The translations under genes were made by a program, and so were the position numbers. Positions 1 to 10,097 of a DNA stretch of 64,000 nt are shown in pieces. Numbering within the stretch: position 1 is the stretch's first letter; every line of letters starts with the position of its first letter. This DNA comes from JAUIIK01 sp963745675 (lineage in GTDB: Bacteria; Chloroflexota; Chloroflexia; Thermomicrobiales; CFX8). Under the pieces are notes generated by a model, which saw only the letters and a list, made by a program, of their open reading frames with translations, searched no databases and was not told the origin of the DNA. Location of the stretch: positions 1-64,000 of the forward strand of contig CAVUYM010000012.1 of assembly GCA_963745675.1 (NCBI GenBank). Reading direction: 5' to 3'.

Positions 1-1
1 G

Positions 2-1056
2 TCAGCAGCCTGATGTGTCAGCAACCTCCTTCTGGAACAGGAGTTCCTCGCTGATGATATCCATGCCAGCCCGCTCGTAAAGCCGGGTAGCGCCAGTCAG
101 ACTCGTGGCATCAACAATCAGTCGCACATCATGGACATCTCGCGCGTAGAAGGCACGAAAACTCTCATGGAGCAGTGCGAGCCCGATGCCTTTCTGACGC
201 CACTCCCTGCGCACGCCGACATTGTCGATCCAACCGGTTCCACCAACCATCTTGCCCAGGCTGACGCCGGCGATATCAGCGCCAGATCGCGCGATCACCC
301 AAAGATCCGCTTCATCCCATCTGCTGGGCCGATTTCGCAAGAAGCGCTGGAAACTGCTCCGCGGCCGTCCCCAGACATCCTGAAAGGCATCCTCGATCGC
401 CTCGTAGACTTCGCGCTCATCCCTATCCGGCACGAAGAGCGAACGGCCCACTCCCTCCGGCCAGAGCGGCGGCTGCGGGACGGAGAGTTCGATTCCCATT
501 GTCAGACTGCGCCGCACTTCTGCGTAACCGGCCTGGAGTGAGCAACTGGCGTGCGGACTCGTTCTGCGACGCAATCAGATACTGGACGGTTCGCGCCTGG
601 TCTTCCGGTGCAAGGTCTCGCCGATCTTCCATCCATTGTTCCGCCCACGCGATGATGTAGCTTCCAAGGCCAAGTCTCCGATAATCGGGATGGACATGGC
701 CGTGGACCGAAATCGAGATGTAATCACGATTATCGATTTCTGCCGTCGCAACGATCCCACCGCTCGAAGCCTCAATGACAATCGTCTGGCTCGAGAGATC
801 GACGGTGCTCCAGAAAAACCGCACGACTTTAGGGCGTGGTCGATGGAAGCTGCCCGATGGCGGCTTCACTCGCTGCGTAGACGACGGCCACACCTTCCGC
901 ATCATCGAACGTTGCCGGACGCGAGCGAAAGCCATTGGGAAGAACTGCAGCATGCAACGCAAAGTGCTCCTTCAGATTGGGAGATATCGATACCGGGAGG
1001 CGCACCGGCCCACTTTCACGCCAGCGTCGGATCTCCTGCAGGTCGGCTGCAGTCAC
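2..1056 (-). pseudogene. Broken double-GNAT acetyltransferase, paralog of the next gene
   Basis: Three reading frames together encode a protein colinear with the intact double-GNAT gene just upstream (1053-2036). The N-terminal piece has LPNGFRSRPATFDDAEG, the middle piece TIVIEASSGG, and the C-terminal piece has the acetyl-CoA loop RREWRQKGIGLALLHESF followed by TGATRLYERAGM. Breaks fall near 830 and near 540. A GTG at 1056 overlaps the upstream stop as GTGA, but the paralog's start aligns further in (a TTG near 964), so the true start is unclear. GNAT proteins transfer an acetyl group from acetyl-CoA to amines; the substrate cannot be told. Both breaks could be single-base sequence errors, in which case this is a functional tandem duplicate. 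Confidence 0.7.
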
Positions 1057-2036
1057 TCACCTTCCGAGCTTAATCCGATATCAATTCCCTCCCTGAGCAC
1101 CTTTTCGTGCAACAAGAAGTTGCTGACGACGTGCATGCCTGCCCGTTCGTAGAGGCGAGTTGCGCCGGTCAGGCTGACACCATCAACACTGAGCCGAACA
1201 TCGGTGATCCCGCGTTGGTAATAGGCGTTGAAACCAGCGTGGAGCAGCGCCAATCCCAGCCCCTTTCTCCGCCAGGCACGCCGGACACCGACCGTCGGAA
1301 TCCAACCCTGGTCGCTGGTCAGGGTACCGAGAAATACACCTGCCACTTCGCCATCCTTGTCACCCTCGCGTGCGAGGATCCACAGATCGGGCTTGACGCC
1401 CTCGCCCCGACTGAATTCGAGAAAGCGTTCATATGAACTGGGAGGTCTACCCCAGGTATCGCGGAACGCATCTTCAACCGCTTCATGAACGGCGCGTTCG
1501 TCGACGCCCGGCCGGTACGCGGACTGTACGACGCCTTCGGGCCACCTGGGGACGGGCGGCGGTTCCTTGAGCTCGATTGCCATGACGAACGTGTGGCGAA
1601 CTTGTTCGTAGCCGCTGTCGGCAAATAGCCGAAGTGCCGCTTCGTTCTTTGCATGAACGAAATGACGCACGACGACCTGCGCATCTGGATCAGCGCGATC
1701 CATGTGATCTAGAGTCCAGCGGTCTCCCCACTCAATGAGGAATCGCCCCAACCCCTTGCCTTCATGTTCAGGTGAAACGAACCCGTACACATTCAGAATC
1801 GCATAGTGCCGGTTAACGAGATCGGCGCAAGCCACGACCTGTCCGTCAGCATCCTCGACGATGATCGTCTCGTCCTCCAGATCGACGCCATGCCAATCAT
1901 CGCGAACGTCGCTCGGAGTCGTCTGTGTCCCGGAATCGTACGCCTGTTCGCAAGCGGTGATCACGGCGGAGACGGCCTCGGCATCGTCAATGGTTGCCGG
2001 GCGAGAACGATAGCCATCGGGTAACAGGTTAGCCAT
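1053..2036 (-). CDS. GNAT family N-acetyltransferase with two GNAT domains
   Basis: The 327-residue product has two tandem GNAT folds. The first (about residues 10-150) carries the acetyl-CoA loop EHEGKGLGRFLIEWGDRW. The second (about 165-320) carries RRAWRRKGLGLALLHAGF and TGATRLYERAGMHV. Intact double-GNAT proteins of this length are known and usually act on small amines or antibiotics, but nothing here fixes the substrate. The stop overlaps a possible start of a second, frame-disrupted copy by 4 bases, so the two would be translationally coupled. The ATG at 2036 has only a weak ribosome binding site. Confidence 0.85.
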   Translation of the reverse strand: MANLLPDGYRSRPATIDDAEAVSAVITACEQAYDSGTQTTPSDVRDDWHGVDLEDETIIVEDADGQVVACADLVNRHYAILNVYGFVSPEHEGKGLGRFLIEWGDRWTLDHMDRADPDAQVVVRHFVHAKNEAALRLFADSGYEQVRHTFVMAIELKEPPPVPRWPEGVVQSAYRPGVDERAVHEAVEDAFRDTWGRPPSSYERFLEFSRGEGVKPDLWILAREGDKDGEVAGVFLGTLTSDQGWIPTVGVRRAWRRKGLGLALLHAGFNAYYQRGITDVRLSVDGVSLTGATRLYERAGMHVVSNFLLHEKVLREGIDIGLSSEGE

Positions 2037-2067
2037 CCTGGAACTACGCCTTTCGCGCGCGCACGAA

Positions 2068-3892
2068 CTAGCTCAGGGTCACGACCCATGTTTGGCCAGC
2101 GCCGACGACGATCAGATGATTGCTTCCCGCCCAAACTGCGTCGTGGCCGGACATCGCTGGAGCGTTTCCACCGATAGAAGGGAGAGTCTTCCACTCGATC
2201 GTGTCGAAATCAAACAGCCAGAGTTCATCGCTGGCAACTCCTCCTGCATTCCCGCCATGCACGAGCATGTAGCGGCCATCCTCACCGGCTGCCGCCGCGT
2301 ACAGGTTTCGCGGCGATGGTCCCGCGCCCGCGACCGGAGCCCAGTTGCGGGCGGCGATATCGTATGCCCAGAGATCGCCAAGATAGCTTGACGTGTTCGA
2401 CTGCCCGCCGAACAAGTAGAGTCGCCCGTGGTTCGGGTCGGCGACACCGCGCACGAGACAGCGCGGTTCAGGGCGAGTCATGCCGGCCTCCGGCGCGACT
2501 TCCTGCCAGGTGTCGGTCGTCAGATCGAAACGCCAGGTATCGTCGAAGCGTCCCGAAGACGTAAAACCGTGGCTCACGATCAGGCTATTGGTCAGCGCGT
2601 CGTAGGTCCCGACCGCCCCGTAACGGGCAAGTGGCCCACTGCCACCGGCGGCGATCTGGGTCCAGTTACCGGCAGCAACATCCCAGGCCCAGACGTCGCC
2701 GAAGAATCCCGCCGCCGACTCCCCGCCATAGACAACGACACGACCGCGCGCGGAATCGAAGACGGCATTGTGACCGAAGCGCGGAGCTCGGTCCCGACGT
2801 CGCCAGCAATGTCCATTGTTCGCTCACAACATTGAATGCCCAGAGGTCACCGAAATCGGCCCCACCCGACCGGCCGCCAAAGAGATAGACGGTCCCGCTA
2901 TCCGGATCGGCTACGAGCGAATGATCGCTGCGTGCGCCTGGCCCATCCCCACCGTCGATCTGCCGCCATTCGGCCTGACCTGGGATGACAGTACCGGGCA
3001 CCCTTAGCGGGGTGGAGTCACCATAGCGCCAGGCGTAATAGTGCTGGCCAACGTTACCGGCCTCGGTGATGAATCCGGGCGGATTGCCCGGCGTGTAGGT
3101 CAGACAGCGGCGCTCGAAGCACTGCATCAGCACCTGCTGCGCTGAACCGCCGACCTGCACGTTGGCCCAATAGGCTTCGGTGATCGGTCGCCCAGTCGCG
3201 AAATAGGGATTCTCGAATAGCGCCGCATCACGGAGCGTGCCATCGTCAACAATCGGACCGCTTGCGTTCATGAACTCCCAGAACGGCTGGGGGATGGCGT
3301 GGTTGGTCACATCGTCAACAATCGCGACCCGGACGTTCTGCGTCTCCAGGCTGGCATCCGAACTGATGTTTCCGGCCCGGTCGACTGTTTGACGATTGGT
3401 TGATCCATCGGGTGCGCGTGGTTCATCGAGCAGATCGCTGAAGGACGCGTAGGTAGGTCCATTGGGATCGCCAGCATCTCCGGCGACGTTAACCTGGGCG
3501 GGAGTGCGCTCTTCGAAACTGTTGTCACCAATCTGCATCCGCCCCGAAATCAACTCAACAACGAGCAAGTCCATTGGTGACATAGAAAGGCGACTCCCGG
3601 TTGGCATCGGGGTAGGTGATCTCCATACGGCTCTTGTCGTAGTACTGCACGAGCCGCTCGCCGTCCGCTGCCTCCGCGTATGACTCGATCAGCTGGCCGG
3701 TGAACGCCTCCGGCCCCCAGATCCAGCTGCGTTGGGCCAGCTGATTCTGAACCGGCCAGTCCGTCCGCTGCCACGTCCGAAAGAAGTCGGTATTCCCCGG
3801 CTCCTCGGCCGCGACGGGAACTACCATACCCGCGTTATCAGCGTAAGCGCCACTAAAAGCCCGGCAAACACACTCCGCATCGATCTCATCAT
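2068..3892 (-). CDS. Secreted Kelch-repeat protein with N-terminal conserved module (three frameshifts)
   Basis: ATG at 3892 follows GGGAG with a 5-base spacer and opens a signal peptide (RSVFAGLLVALTLIT). Next comes the module shared with five other genes here: FFRTWQRTDWPV, RSWIWGPEAF, GRPITEAYWANVQVGG, CFERRCLTYTP and GNVGQHYYAWRYG. The C-terminal half has at least four Kelch motifs, for example GTVYLFGGRSGGADFGDLWA and GRLYLFGGQSNTSSYLGDLW, which should form a beta-propeller. Frames change near 3838, near 3575 (one extra base in the codons for NGLLVVE) and near 2785 (one base missing in the codons for SARFGHNAVF). All three breaks restore a colinear protein when joined. Function unknown; probably an exported binding protein. 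Confidence 0.75.
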
Positions 3893-3996
3893 TCCCACTC
3901 CCTCATGATCTGGCCCCAGACGGCCATAGCCCGTCTTCGCCTAATCCGCGATGATTCGTTCATATCCAACCTTGTGTTGCTAACGAGGAGATTACG

Positions 3997-4693
3997 ATGT
4001 CGATTCTATCGCGGGCAGTAGCTGGTATGTTCCCCGCTTCGCCAAGCGGCCCTGAACATGTGATTCGCCGCTATTCACCCAATCTCGACGTGCCAATTTC
4101 GAGCAAGCCGGATATACCTCTGAAGAACACAGGTGTACTCGAGATCGACGGCGGTTGGCGCTTCCAGACGACCACTCCGCGTGTCTTCGGCCTTTTCGAT
4201 GCTGATATCAGACACATTGGCCGAGGCCTGACTGACCTACCGGGCTGAGGTACGGACACGTGACGCCGGAACCACAGCCTATCTCGAAGTGAGATTCCGG
4301 ATTCCAGGACAGGGCGGATTCTTTGTGAAGGGCACTCATGATGTTATCAATGGCGTTCGACGATGGCGCACAGTCGAACTCCCGTTGGTCTTTCGAATCG
4401 ATCAATGTCCAGACGTCGTTTCGCTCAATCTGACCTTTGACAGACCGGGCGTAGTCGAGATGCGCAATATAGAACTCGTTTGTCAGGAATTGTCAGGACC
4501 GCTTGAACTCCGGCAGTTGCCTCGAACAACCCTGGGTATTGCGTGGCGGCTACTACGATTCGTTTTGTTAGTAACTATCAACGCCGCGCTGATCGCCCCC
4601 CAACTCGTAATTGCTGTTGCCTTCGATTGGAGCCAGGTGTTCACCTGGTGGCCAAAGAAGAAGGGACCATCGGTAGGGAGATATTCGGGTTAG
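3997..4693 (+). CDS. Conserved hypothetical protein, beta-sandwich-like domain plus C-terminal membrane helix (frameshifted)
   Basis: ATG at 3997 sits 6 bases after an AGGAG box. The first frame ends at 4248 and a second frame continues with LTYRAEVRTRDAGTTAYLEV, so a single-base break lies near 4228. The middle region (GGWRFQTTTPRVFGLFDADI, then GGFFVKGTHDVINGVRRWRT) looks like a beta-rich ligand-binding fold, and residues near the end (LRFVLLVTINAALIAPQLVI) form one membrane span. I do not recognise a characterised relative. The stop overlaps by 3 bases the stop of the convergent gene on the other strand. Confidence 0.6.
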
Positions 4694-5183
4694 CGAGTCG
4701 GTTGACCCACGTTCTCCACGGAGCACCTGAATTCGTAAAATCGTGTCACGAGCGGATGGGATTTTGAGAGATAGCCAAGCGTCCGCAATCGCCGCTTCCC
4801 GAGTCGCCTGTCGAGTATCGCAAGCGCCCGTGTCAACGGATCGCCCGACTCCAACGCAGACTCGATCGACATGTTGAGGTATTCCCGAAGCGATATCCTG
4901 ATACTCTGGAAGCGTGTAGAAACCTTCAGCCCATCTTGCCGTAACGAGAGTTCTGTGATCTCTTGGGCTACCAATATTCGCACGAGTTTCGTCGAGTTCG
5001 TATTCTCTCTGCCAGGCACTCAAGGTGCAGAAATTTACGACCTCTTTCCCGTCGAAAGTGATCCAGCCGCGCCCCTCGCTATCGTGCGCACTGATGGTAA
5101 CGAGTAGCGTGATAGGCAACTCTCCCACGCAGGGACTCCGCCAGCAACGACTCCATCGCTAGTTTGACTTTGCTCCAACGCAT
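4690..5183 (-). CDS. Conserved hypothetical protein resembling the SF0329 family (two frameshifts)
   Basis: Joining three frames gives a protein starting MRWSKVKLAMESLLAESLRG, continuing SAHDSEGRGWITFDGKEVVN, and ending ALAILDRRLGKRRLRTL and HPLVTRFYEFRCSVENV. This order matches my recollection of a small family of uncharacterised bacterial proteins (SF0329-like): RGRV, then GWITFDGKE, then DRRLGKRRL. Breaks lie near 5095 and near 4995. No catalytic motif is visible and the role is unknown. The gene is convergent with the preceding one and the two stop codons overlap. Confidence 0.55.
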
Positions 5184-5368
5184 CGTGTAGCTCGATTCCA
5201 ACAGGTTCATTACGCACGGCAATTTAAGAGCCACTCTATCAAGCTACAGAACTATCCAAAGGCGGCTAACTATGCTGGAAGTACCGGATCTGCAATTCAA
5301 CAACGCAGCATCGGACTATCAGCCTCGCACTCGAATTATGACGCTTTAGACTAATCAGTATCGATTAT

Positions 5369-5405
5369 GTCATCCTGAGCGAAGTCTTCGGAGTCGAAGG
5401 ATCTA
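5369..5405 (+). repeat. Left inverted palindromic repeat of GIY-YIG element
   Basis: The unit begins GTCATCCTGAGCGAAG and ends CGAAGGATCTA, with a 10-base variable centre that partly pairs with the arms. The same 16-base and 11-base ends occur inverted at 5764-5802 around a 12-base centre. The unit lies 35 bases from the stop codon of the GIY-YIG gene, and its partner lies 35 bases from the start codon. Confidence 0.8.
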
Positions 5406-5440
5406 TTTCACAGCCGCAATGCTACGGGTGACGGTCAATC

Positions 5441-5728
5441 CTATGAATACCAGCCTGCGGCGAAGTCGTGCCAACCTGGGTTGAACCCTTCGATCAGCGC
5501 AACCTTCTTCGATCGTCTCCAACCCTTCAATTGCCGCTCACGCGCGGTCGCTTCGTTCGGGTCCGAATACTCCTCGTAGTAGACGAGACGGTTGATGTTG
5601 TACTTCGCCGTGAATCCGCCGAAATGTTCATGTTTGTGCTGATAGACGCGTCCTTCAAGATCGCTGGTCATGCCGATGTAGAGCCGTTGCGAGTGGCTTG
5701 CGAGGATGTAAACGTGGAAAGTCTTCAG
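5441..5728 (-). CDS. Standalone GIY-YIG endonuclease-like protein, probable CTG start
   Basis: The product is a 95-residue single-domain GIY-YIG protein. The motif reads VYILASHSQRLYIGMTSDLE, and later residues YNINRLVYYEEY and the block ATARERQLKGW complete the fold with its Arg and Glu. An ATG start at 5671 would delete the VYI/YIG strand pair, so translation must begin upstream. The CTG at 5728 lies 7 bases after GGAGG and yields a start like that of close relatives (KTFHVYIL). CTG may be real or a one-base change from ATG. The gene is bracketed symmetrically by inverted palindromes, suggesting it belongs to a small repeat element. The cellular target is unknown. Confidence 0.8.
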   Translation of the reverse strand: MKTFHVYILASHSQRLYIGMTSDLEGRVYQHKHEHFGGFTAKYNINRLVYYEEYSDPNEATARERQLKGWRRSKKVALIEGFNPGWHDFAAGWYS

Positions 5729-5763
5729 ACTGTTGCCTCCGGGAAATTTGATCGGAATTCACG

Positions 5764-5802
5764 TAGATCCTTCGGCTTCGCGGAGCCTTCGCTCAGGATG
5801 AC
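5764..5802 (-). repeat. Right inverted palindromic repeat of GIY-YIG element
   Basis: Read on the minus strand it begins GTCATCCTGAGCGAAG and ends CGAAGGATCTA, matching the repeat at 5369-5405 in inverted orientation. The centre differs (12 versus 10 bases). It ends 18 bases from the stop codon of the next gene at 5820. Confidence 0.8.
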
Positions 5803-5819
5803 GTAGTTGATGCATAGGT

Positions 5820-6374
5820 TCACCGTGTGGACACGTATTCATTCCACAACCTCGCTGCAACCTCCCGCATCTCCTGCAAGGTAGTGATGTAGGGTTCCCA
5901 TTCGAAGAGGAACGGGCCGACCCAAGGAAAGGCATCAGGTTCGTACCAACTTTCGTCGGGATGCTCTTGATCGTACAAGCTCGACTCGCTTCCGAAACGT
6001 CTCCAAGTGACGACATCTCCGTCGCGAGAAATGTCGGCAGAGACCACCCCGCACCCCGGATCACCACATAACTCACAACAGAGGATGACGTACCGCCCGG
6101 TTGACGAGAGCGCAGGATCGCGCTGCAGGGTGAGACGATCAAACGCGTCAACGTCGAGCGGCCAGGCGAGGGTGGGGATGTTGACTTGATGTCGAATCGG
6201 AGTCTCATAACCTGTCTCAAAGTCAGATCCAGACGTATTCGACCGCAGCAGGCTTACCAGAGGGACGCCATCGACAATGTATTCTGGATACTGCCGAATG
6301 CCTCTACCAGCCCCCTGGCTTCTCATATCCATACCGACGATCTGAAAGCTCAATGTTGAGAACTCTCGCGTCAT
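5820..6374 (-). CDS. Hypothetical protein with CCELCGDPGC motif
   Basis: ATG at 6374 overlaps the stop of the upstream serine hydrolase as ATGA, so the two are probably translationally coupled. The 184-residue product has a cysteine cluster (CCELCGDPGC) followed by alternating beta-strand-like segments (VVSADISRDGDVVTWRRF) and an acidic/aromatic C-terminus. I recall similar Cys-cluster hypothetical proteins in actinobacteria and chloroflexi, but none with a known function. The reading frame runs on from the preceding gene only because that gene contains a frameshift; the two products are unrelated. Confidence 0.65.
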   Translation of the reverse strand: MTREFSTLSFQIVGMDMRSQGAGRGIRQYPEYIVDGVPLVSLLRSNTSGSDFETGYETPIRHQVNIPTLAWPLDVDAFDRLTLQRDPALSSTGRYVILCCELCGDPGCGVVSADISRDGDVVTWRRFGSESSLYDQEHPDESWYEPDAFPWVGPFLFEWEPYITTLQEMREVAARLWNEYVSTR

Positions 6375-7775
6375 TCGGTCTTCACCGCCCTCAAGATCCG
6401 GCCATAGACGTCGTTCAGGTAGGTGTCGAAGGAGTCGTCGGCGTACTGGGCGTGGCCGAGGCGGACGATGACCATGTCGCGGGAGGGGATGGCCATCGTG
6501 ACCTGGCCCCATGCGCCGAGCGCCCAGAAGGCATCGCGGGGGATATCCGGGTATCGGCCACCGGCGTTGAGCCAGAACTGGCCGCCGTACTGCTGTTCTT
6601 CGGCTGCTGGAGCCGGGGTGCTGATGAAGTCGACCCAGCCTTCGGGGAGGATGCGTTCGCCCGTGACCGGCCAGACACCGTCGCGGAGATGCAGCAGTCC
6701 GAAACGCGCCCAGTCGCGCGGGCGTGCCGTAGTCGTAGCCGCTCATGATGAAGTTGCCCCAGGGGTCGGTCTCAAGGACCATGTTCCGCATCCCGAGCTT
6801 GTCGAAGAGCGCCCGCTGGGGAAAGGTCAGATAGTCCTCGCCGCGCCCTTCGACCGTCCGACGGACGAGCGCGCCGAGCGTCAGCGGATCGCCGTTGCGG
6901 TAGCGCCAGACCGTACCGGGCGGGTATTCGAGCGGGCGGCTGATCGAGTGCTCGAAGACGTTGACCGCCCCGAAGTAGATGTACATGTGATCGTCCCGGC
7001 TGGTCCAACCCAGTTCCAGACGGTCCTCGTCCTGGGCGCGGACGAAGTCGAGGCCGCTGCTCATCTGGAGCAGGTCGGCGATCTTGATCTCGCGTCGAGG
7101 ATCGTCGTCACCCTGCCATTCGGCAATCGGTGCCGGTTGATCGACGCTGAAATGGCCGTCTTTGACCAGCAGCCCGATCAACGCCGAGGTGATGCTCTTG
7201 CCCGACGACCAGCTAATCTGGCGCGTGTCTTTGGTGAAGCCGGGCGCATAGCGTTCACCGATGAGCCGGTCTTTGTAGAGAACAACCAGACCGCGCGTCT
7301 TCTGTGGTTTTGGCCGCGCATCATCGTCGAGCGCGAAGTCGAAGGCAGCTTCGAGCGCGTCGACATCGACCTCCGGCGGTAGCGGCTCGTCGGGCAGCAG
7401 ATCGCCCATCGGCCAGAGCGTCGTTTCCGGATCGGGCACGTGCGGCACGACCGGCTCCGGCATGAAATGAACGTCGTCCGTGCCTTCGGGGAGAATCGTG
7501 CAGCCCTGGCCGCCATGGCAGCGAGCGGTACGGGAGATGCCGTGCGCCGACAGCGTCACTTCCTGACGATTATGGTGTACCTCGACCTCGACTTCGTCCC
7601 AGCCAAAGGGGTTACCTTCCGGGCGCACGTGGGTCTTGATGTCGTGTTCGAAGAACTCGGTTGGATCGCGGCCAACGACGAAGCTGCCCGAACAAAGCAG
7701 TTTGGCGAACATCGCCAGTGCGTGGCTAGTCTTCTCGCGTTCGATGGCATTTTCGGGGCCTGTCTGAGCTGACAC
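6371..7775 (-). CDS. Serine hydrolase, class C beta-lactamase-like (frameshifted)
   Basis: After an N-terminal extension of about 110 residues, the beta-lactamase/D-Ala-D-Ala-peptidase fold begins near TRGLVVLYKDRLIGERYAPG. The Ser-x-x-Lys site is in ISWSSGKSITSALIGL, and the Tyr-x-Asn site is in VWRYRNGDPLTLGALV. The frame breaks near 6721 in a CCC run. One base fewer there continues as RDWARFGLLHLRDGVWPVTG and runs to a TGA at 6371, which is the expected length and end. Members hydrolyse esters or D-amino-acid amides; the substrate is unknown. It is transcribed away from the phospholipase D-like gene, with 173 bases between the two starts. Confidence 0.8.
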
Positions 7776-7948
7776 TTGTATGTCCTTTCGTTGCGGGATG
7801 TTGTGGCGAAAATAGCCCGACCGAGGGCTGCATGTCCAGGCTACAAGCGTCTCGCAGCGGCAACGTCTTGTCCTTTCATCCTCGCGACATACACTTCACA
7901 AGAACGGATGAACGCGATTTCCAGTCGAACGAGACACATAGGAGTGCA

Positions 7949-9169
7949 ATGCCGATAAAGATCCACCTTGGCGACGAGGCAGCCTACGCCAGGCACCTGG
8001 CGCAGAAGTCTGTCGTAGAACGATCAGATCTATCGGTCGGCTTCGAGCCCAGTCAGGCGTTTGATCCACTGCTACTCGTCGAAGGCAAACAATTCTATCC
8101 GCGCATGCTTGAAGATATCGCAAATGCAACTTCGTCGATCCACATCAACGAATTCGGAGTTCGTCCCGGCGTTGTGGCAGATCGCTTTGAGGAGGTCCTG
8201 CTCGCCAGAGCCGGCGATGGGATCCCCGTCAGGATGATCGTGGATGCGCGCGGCAGCGTCCCGGATGGCGAGTCGAAGGAGATGTTCGAGCGACTGGCAG
8301 CCGGCGGCATCGAGATATTCGTCAATCAGCCCTTCGCGCCTTTTGCGCGAGCGGGAGCATTGGGCACGGAGCAAGAGCATCGCTGGAACGTTCCCAATCT
8401 GCTGGCCGTTGACCATCGCAAATTCATCATCATCGATGGGCGTATCGGCTGGCTCGGAACGGCCGGCATCGAAGATCGCTTCGAGGATGGACGCCACCAC
8501 GACCTGTTTGTTCGCGTCGAGGGACCGATCGTCCACCAGCTGCAAGCTGTCTTCCTGGCGAGCTATCGCTGGCATGGCGGAGCCTATGAGACAAGCGAGA
8601 TTGAGAGGCTGTTTCCGAAAGCAGATACGAGCGAGGCCGGCGTTCCTGCGCTGGTTCTACACAATGCGCCCGGAAAATACCGGCCCATTTCGATGGAGAT
8701 CATCGAATTGATAACGGCCGCGCGGCGCTCGCTGGATATCATGAATCCCTATGTCGCCCATCCGCAGATGTTCCAGTTGTTGGTCGATGCCGCGCAACGT
8801 GGCGTCAAGGTTCGACTCATCGTTCCGCCTTCGCACAACACGCTGTCAACAGGTTATGCGCGCCTCTATCACCACGCAGAGCTACTTGATGCCGGTGCAG
8901 AGATCTGGACCTATCCATCCGTGGCACATGCGAAGGCTTTCGTTCGCGACGATGAAGACGTGCTTGTCGGATCCTGCAACCTCGAAACCTGGAGCCTGCG
9001 GCGCTTCTTCGAAATCGATATCAGACTGCAATCCGCCGAACTGGCCGATCAATTCAAGACGAAGCTCTTCGATCCAGATGTCGCGGTTTCGACGCCTGGT
9101 CAACCGGCCCGGGGCGTCAAGGAACGAGTTCTCTCGACCGCCTTCTACCTCGTTTCGCCATTCCTTTAG
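7949..9169 (+). CDS. Phospholipase D-like protein (cardiolipin synthase type)
   Basis: ATG at 7949 follows AGGAG with a 4-base spacer; a longer reading from 7832 lacks a ribosome binding site. The 406-residue protein has two HKD motifs: DHRKFIIIDGRIGW near residue 155, and HAKAFVRDDEDVLVGSCNLE near residue 325. That is the hallmark of the cardiolipin synthase/phosphatidyltransferase branch of the PLD superfamily. There is no clear N-terminal membrane pair, so it is either a soluble or peripheral member or a non-synthase PLD hydrolase. The stop is 8 bases from the stop of the convergent metallo-hydrolase. Confidence 0.85.
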   Translation: MPIKIHLGDEAAYARHLAQKSVVERSDLSVGFEPSQAFDPLLLVEGKQFYPRMLEDIANATSSIHINEFGVRPGVVADRFEEVLLARAGDGIPVRMIVDARGSVPDGESKEMFERLAAGGIEIFVNQPFAPFARAGALGTEQEHRWNVPNLLAVDHRKFIIIDGRIGWLGTAGIEDRFEDGRHHDLFVRVEGPIVHQLQAVFLASYRWHGGAYETSEIERLFPKADTSEAGVPALVLHNAPGKYRPISMEIIELITAARRSLDIMNPYVAHPQMFQLLVDAAQRGVKVRLIVPPSHNTLSTGYARLYHHAELLDAGAEIWTYPSVAHAKAFVRDDEDVLVGSCNLETWSLRRFFEIDIRLQSAELADQFKTKLFDPDVAVSTPGQPARGVKERVLSTAFYLVSPFL

Positions 9170-9177
9170 TGTCCTCG

Positions 9178-9960
9178 CTAATCAATGACGATCTGATCGC
9201 CCGGCTTCAAGATGCGCACGTCCGTTTCCGGGGCGATACGCCTGGCAGCTTCGGCAAAGATGTGCGGCGGATCAGTCAGAAATCCGGCGCGCCGCAATGC
9301 CGTGCCAATCGGGTGGAATGTTCCCCAGTGAATCGGGACGACGATACGCGGCTCCAGTCGCACCACAGCTTCGGCGGCGCGAAATGGATCGAGATGCCCC
9401 TCGCCAAGCGTCGGTCCCCAGCCCCAGACGGGTATTAACGCCAGATCGAGATCACCTGCCAGCCCTGACATCCCGGCGAAGAGGTCGGTATCGCCAGGGA
9501 AGTAGGTGCGGTGACGGCCCTCGATCATGAACCCCAGCGTCTCTGCCGTTGGGCCAAAGGGCGGGCGCCAACCGCCGTGATAGGCGGGCACTGCGGTAAT
9601 CTGTACGGCCTCGACCGATGTGGAGTCGCCGACTGCAAGTTCCCTGACGTTATGAAAGCCTTTTCTTCGTATCCATTCACCGGCACCTACCGGAACGAGC
9701 AGGAGCTTTTCGCGTCCCAGCTTTCGGAGAGACGGTAGGTCCAGGTGATCGTGGTGCATATGTGAGATCAATATGACGTCGACCCGTTCGGGCCAGTCTT
9801 CCGGCAGTAGAGGATTCCGCCGCCAGAGATGCGCCACACGCCGCCGCAAAACCGGATCAGTGAGTATCCAGGTGTCGGCCTGATTCATCAGTACGGTTGA
9901 ATGGCCGAGCCACCTGACAAATGTTTGCTCGTTTAGCGGTGTTTCCTGATCGCCTGACAC
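9178..9960 (-). CDS. MBL-fold metallo-hydrolase (UlaG/NAPE-PLD-like)
   Basis: The 260-residue protein carries the metal motif ISHMHHDHLDLPSL (HxHxDH), a GDTDLF metal ligand segment and a C-terminal IPIHWGTFHP histidine. HSTVLMN near the start and GWGPTLGEGHLDP are typical of the UlaG/N-acyl-phosphatidylethanolamine phospholipase D branch, whose members hydrolyse phosphodiesters or lactones. Its position beside a PLD-like gene may hint at lipid turnover, but they are convergent and not co-transcribed. Confidence 0.85.
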   Translation of the reverse strand: MSGDQETPLNEQTFVRWLGHSTVLMNQADTWILTDPVLRRRVAHLWRRNPLLPEDWPERVDVILISHMHHDHLDLPSLRKLGREKLLLVPVGAGEWIRRKGFHNVRELAVGDSTSVEAVQITAVPAYHGGWRPPFGPTAETLGFMIEGRHRTYFPGDTDLFAGMSGLAGDLDLALIPVWGWGPTLGEGHLDPFRAAEAVVRLEPRIVVPIHWGTFHPIGTALRRAGFLTDPPHIFAEAARRIAPETDVRILKPGDQIVID

Positions 9961-10097
9961 TAGGTCATTCCAGAAGATTCAAGTACGGTCGAGTCACATT
10001 TCGATGATGCCGATCTCGTCGCTGGTAAAGTCTACGGGCTAGCACGTACTTCTCGCGTTGCGGTCGAGATATGCACGGAGGGAAGAAGAGGAGCGTC

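Noticed and set aside
6423..7382. 319-codon open frame on the plus strand
   Set aside because: It is antisense to the serine hydrolase with visible catalytic motifs, and its own translation has none.
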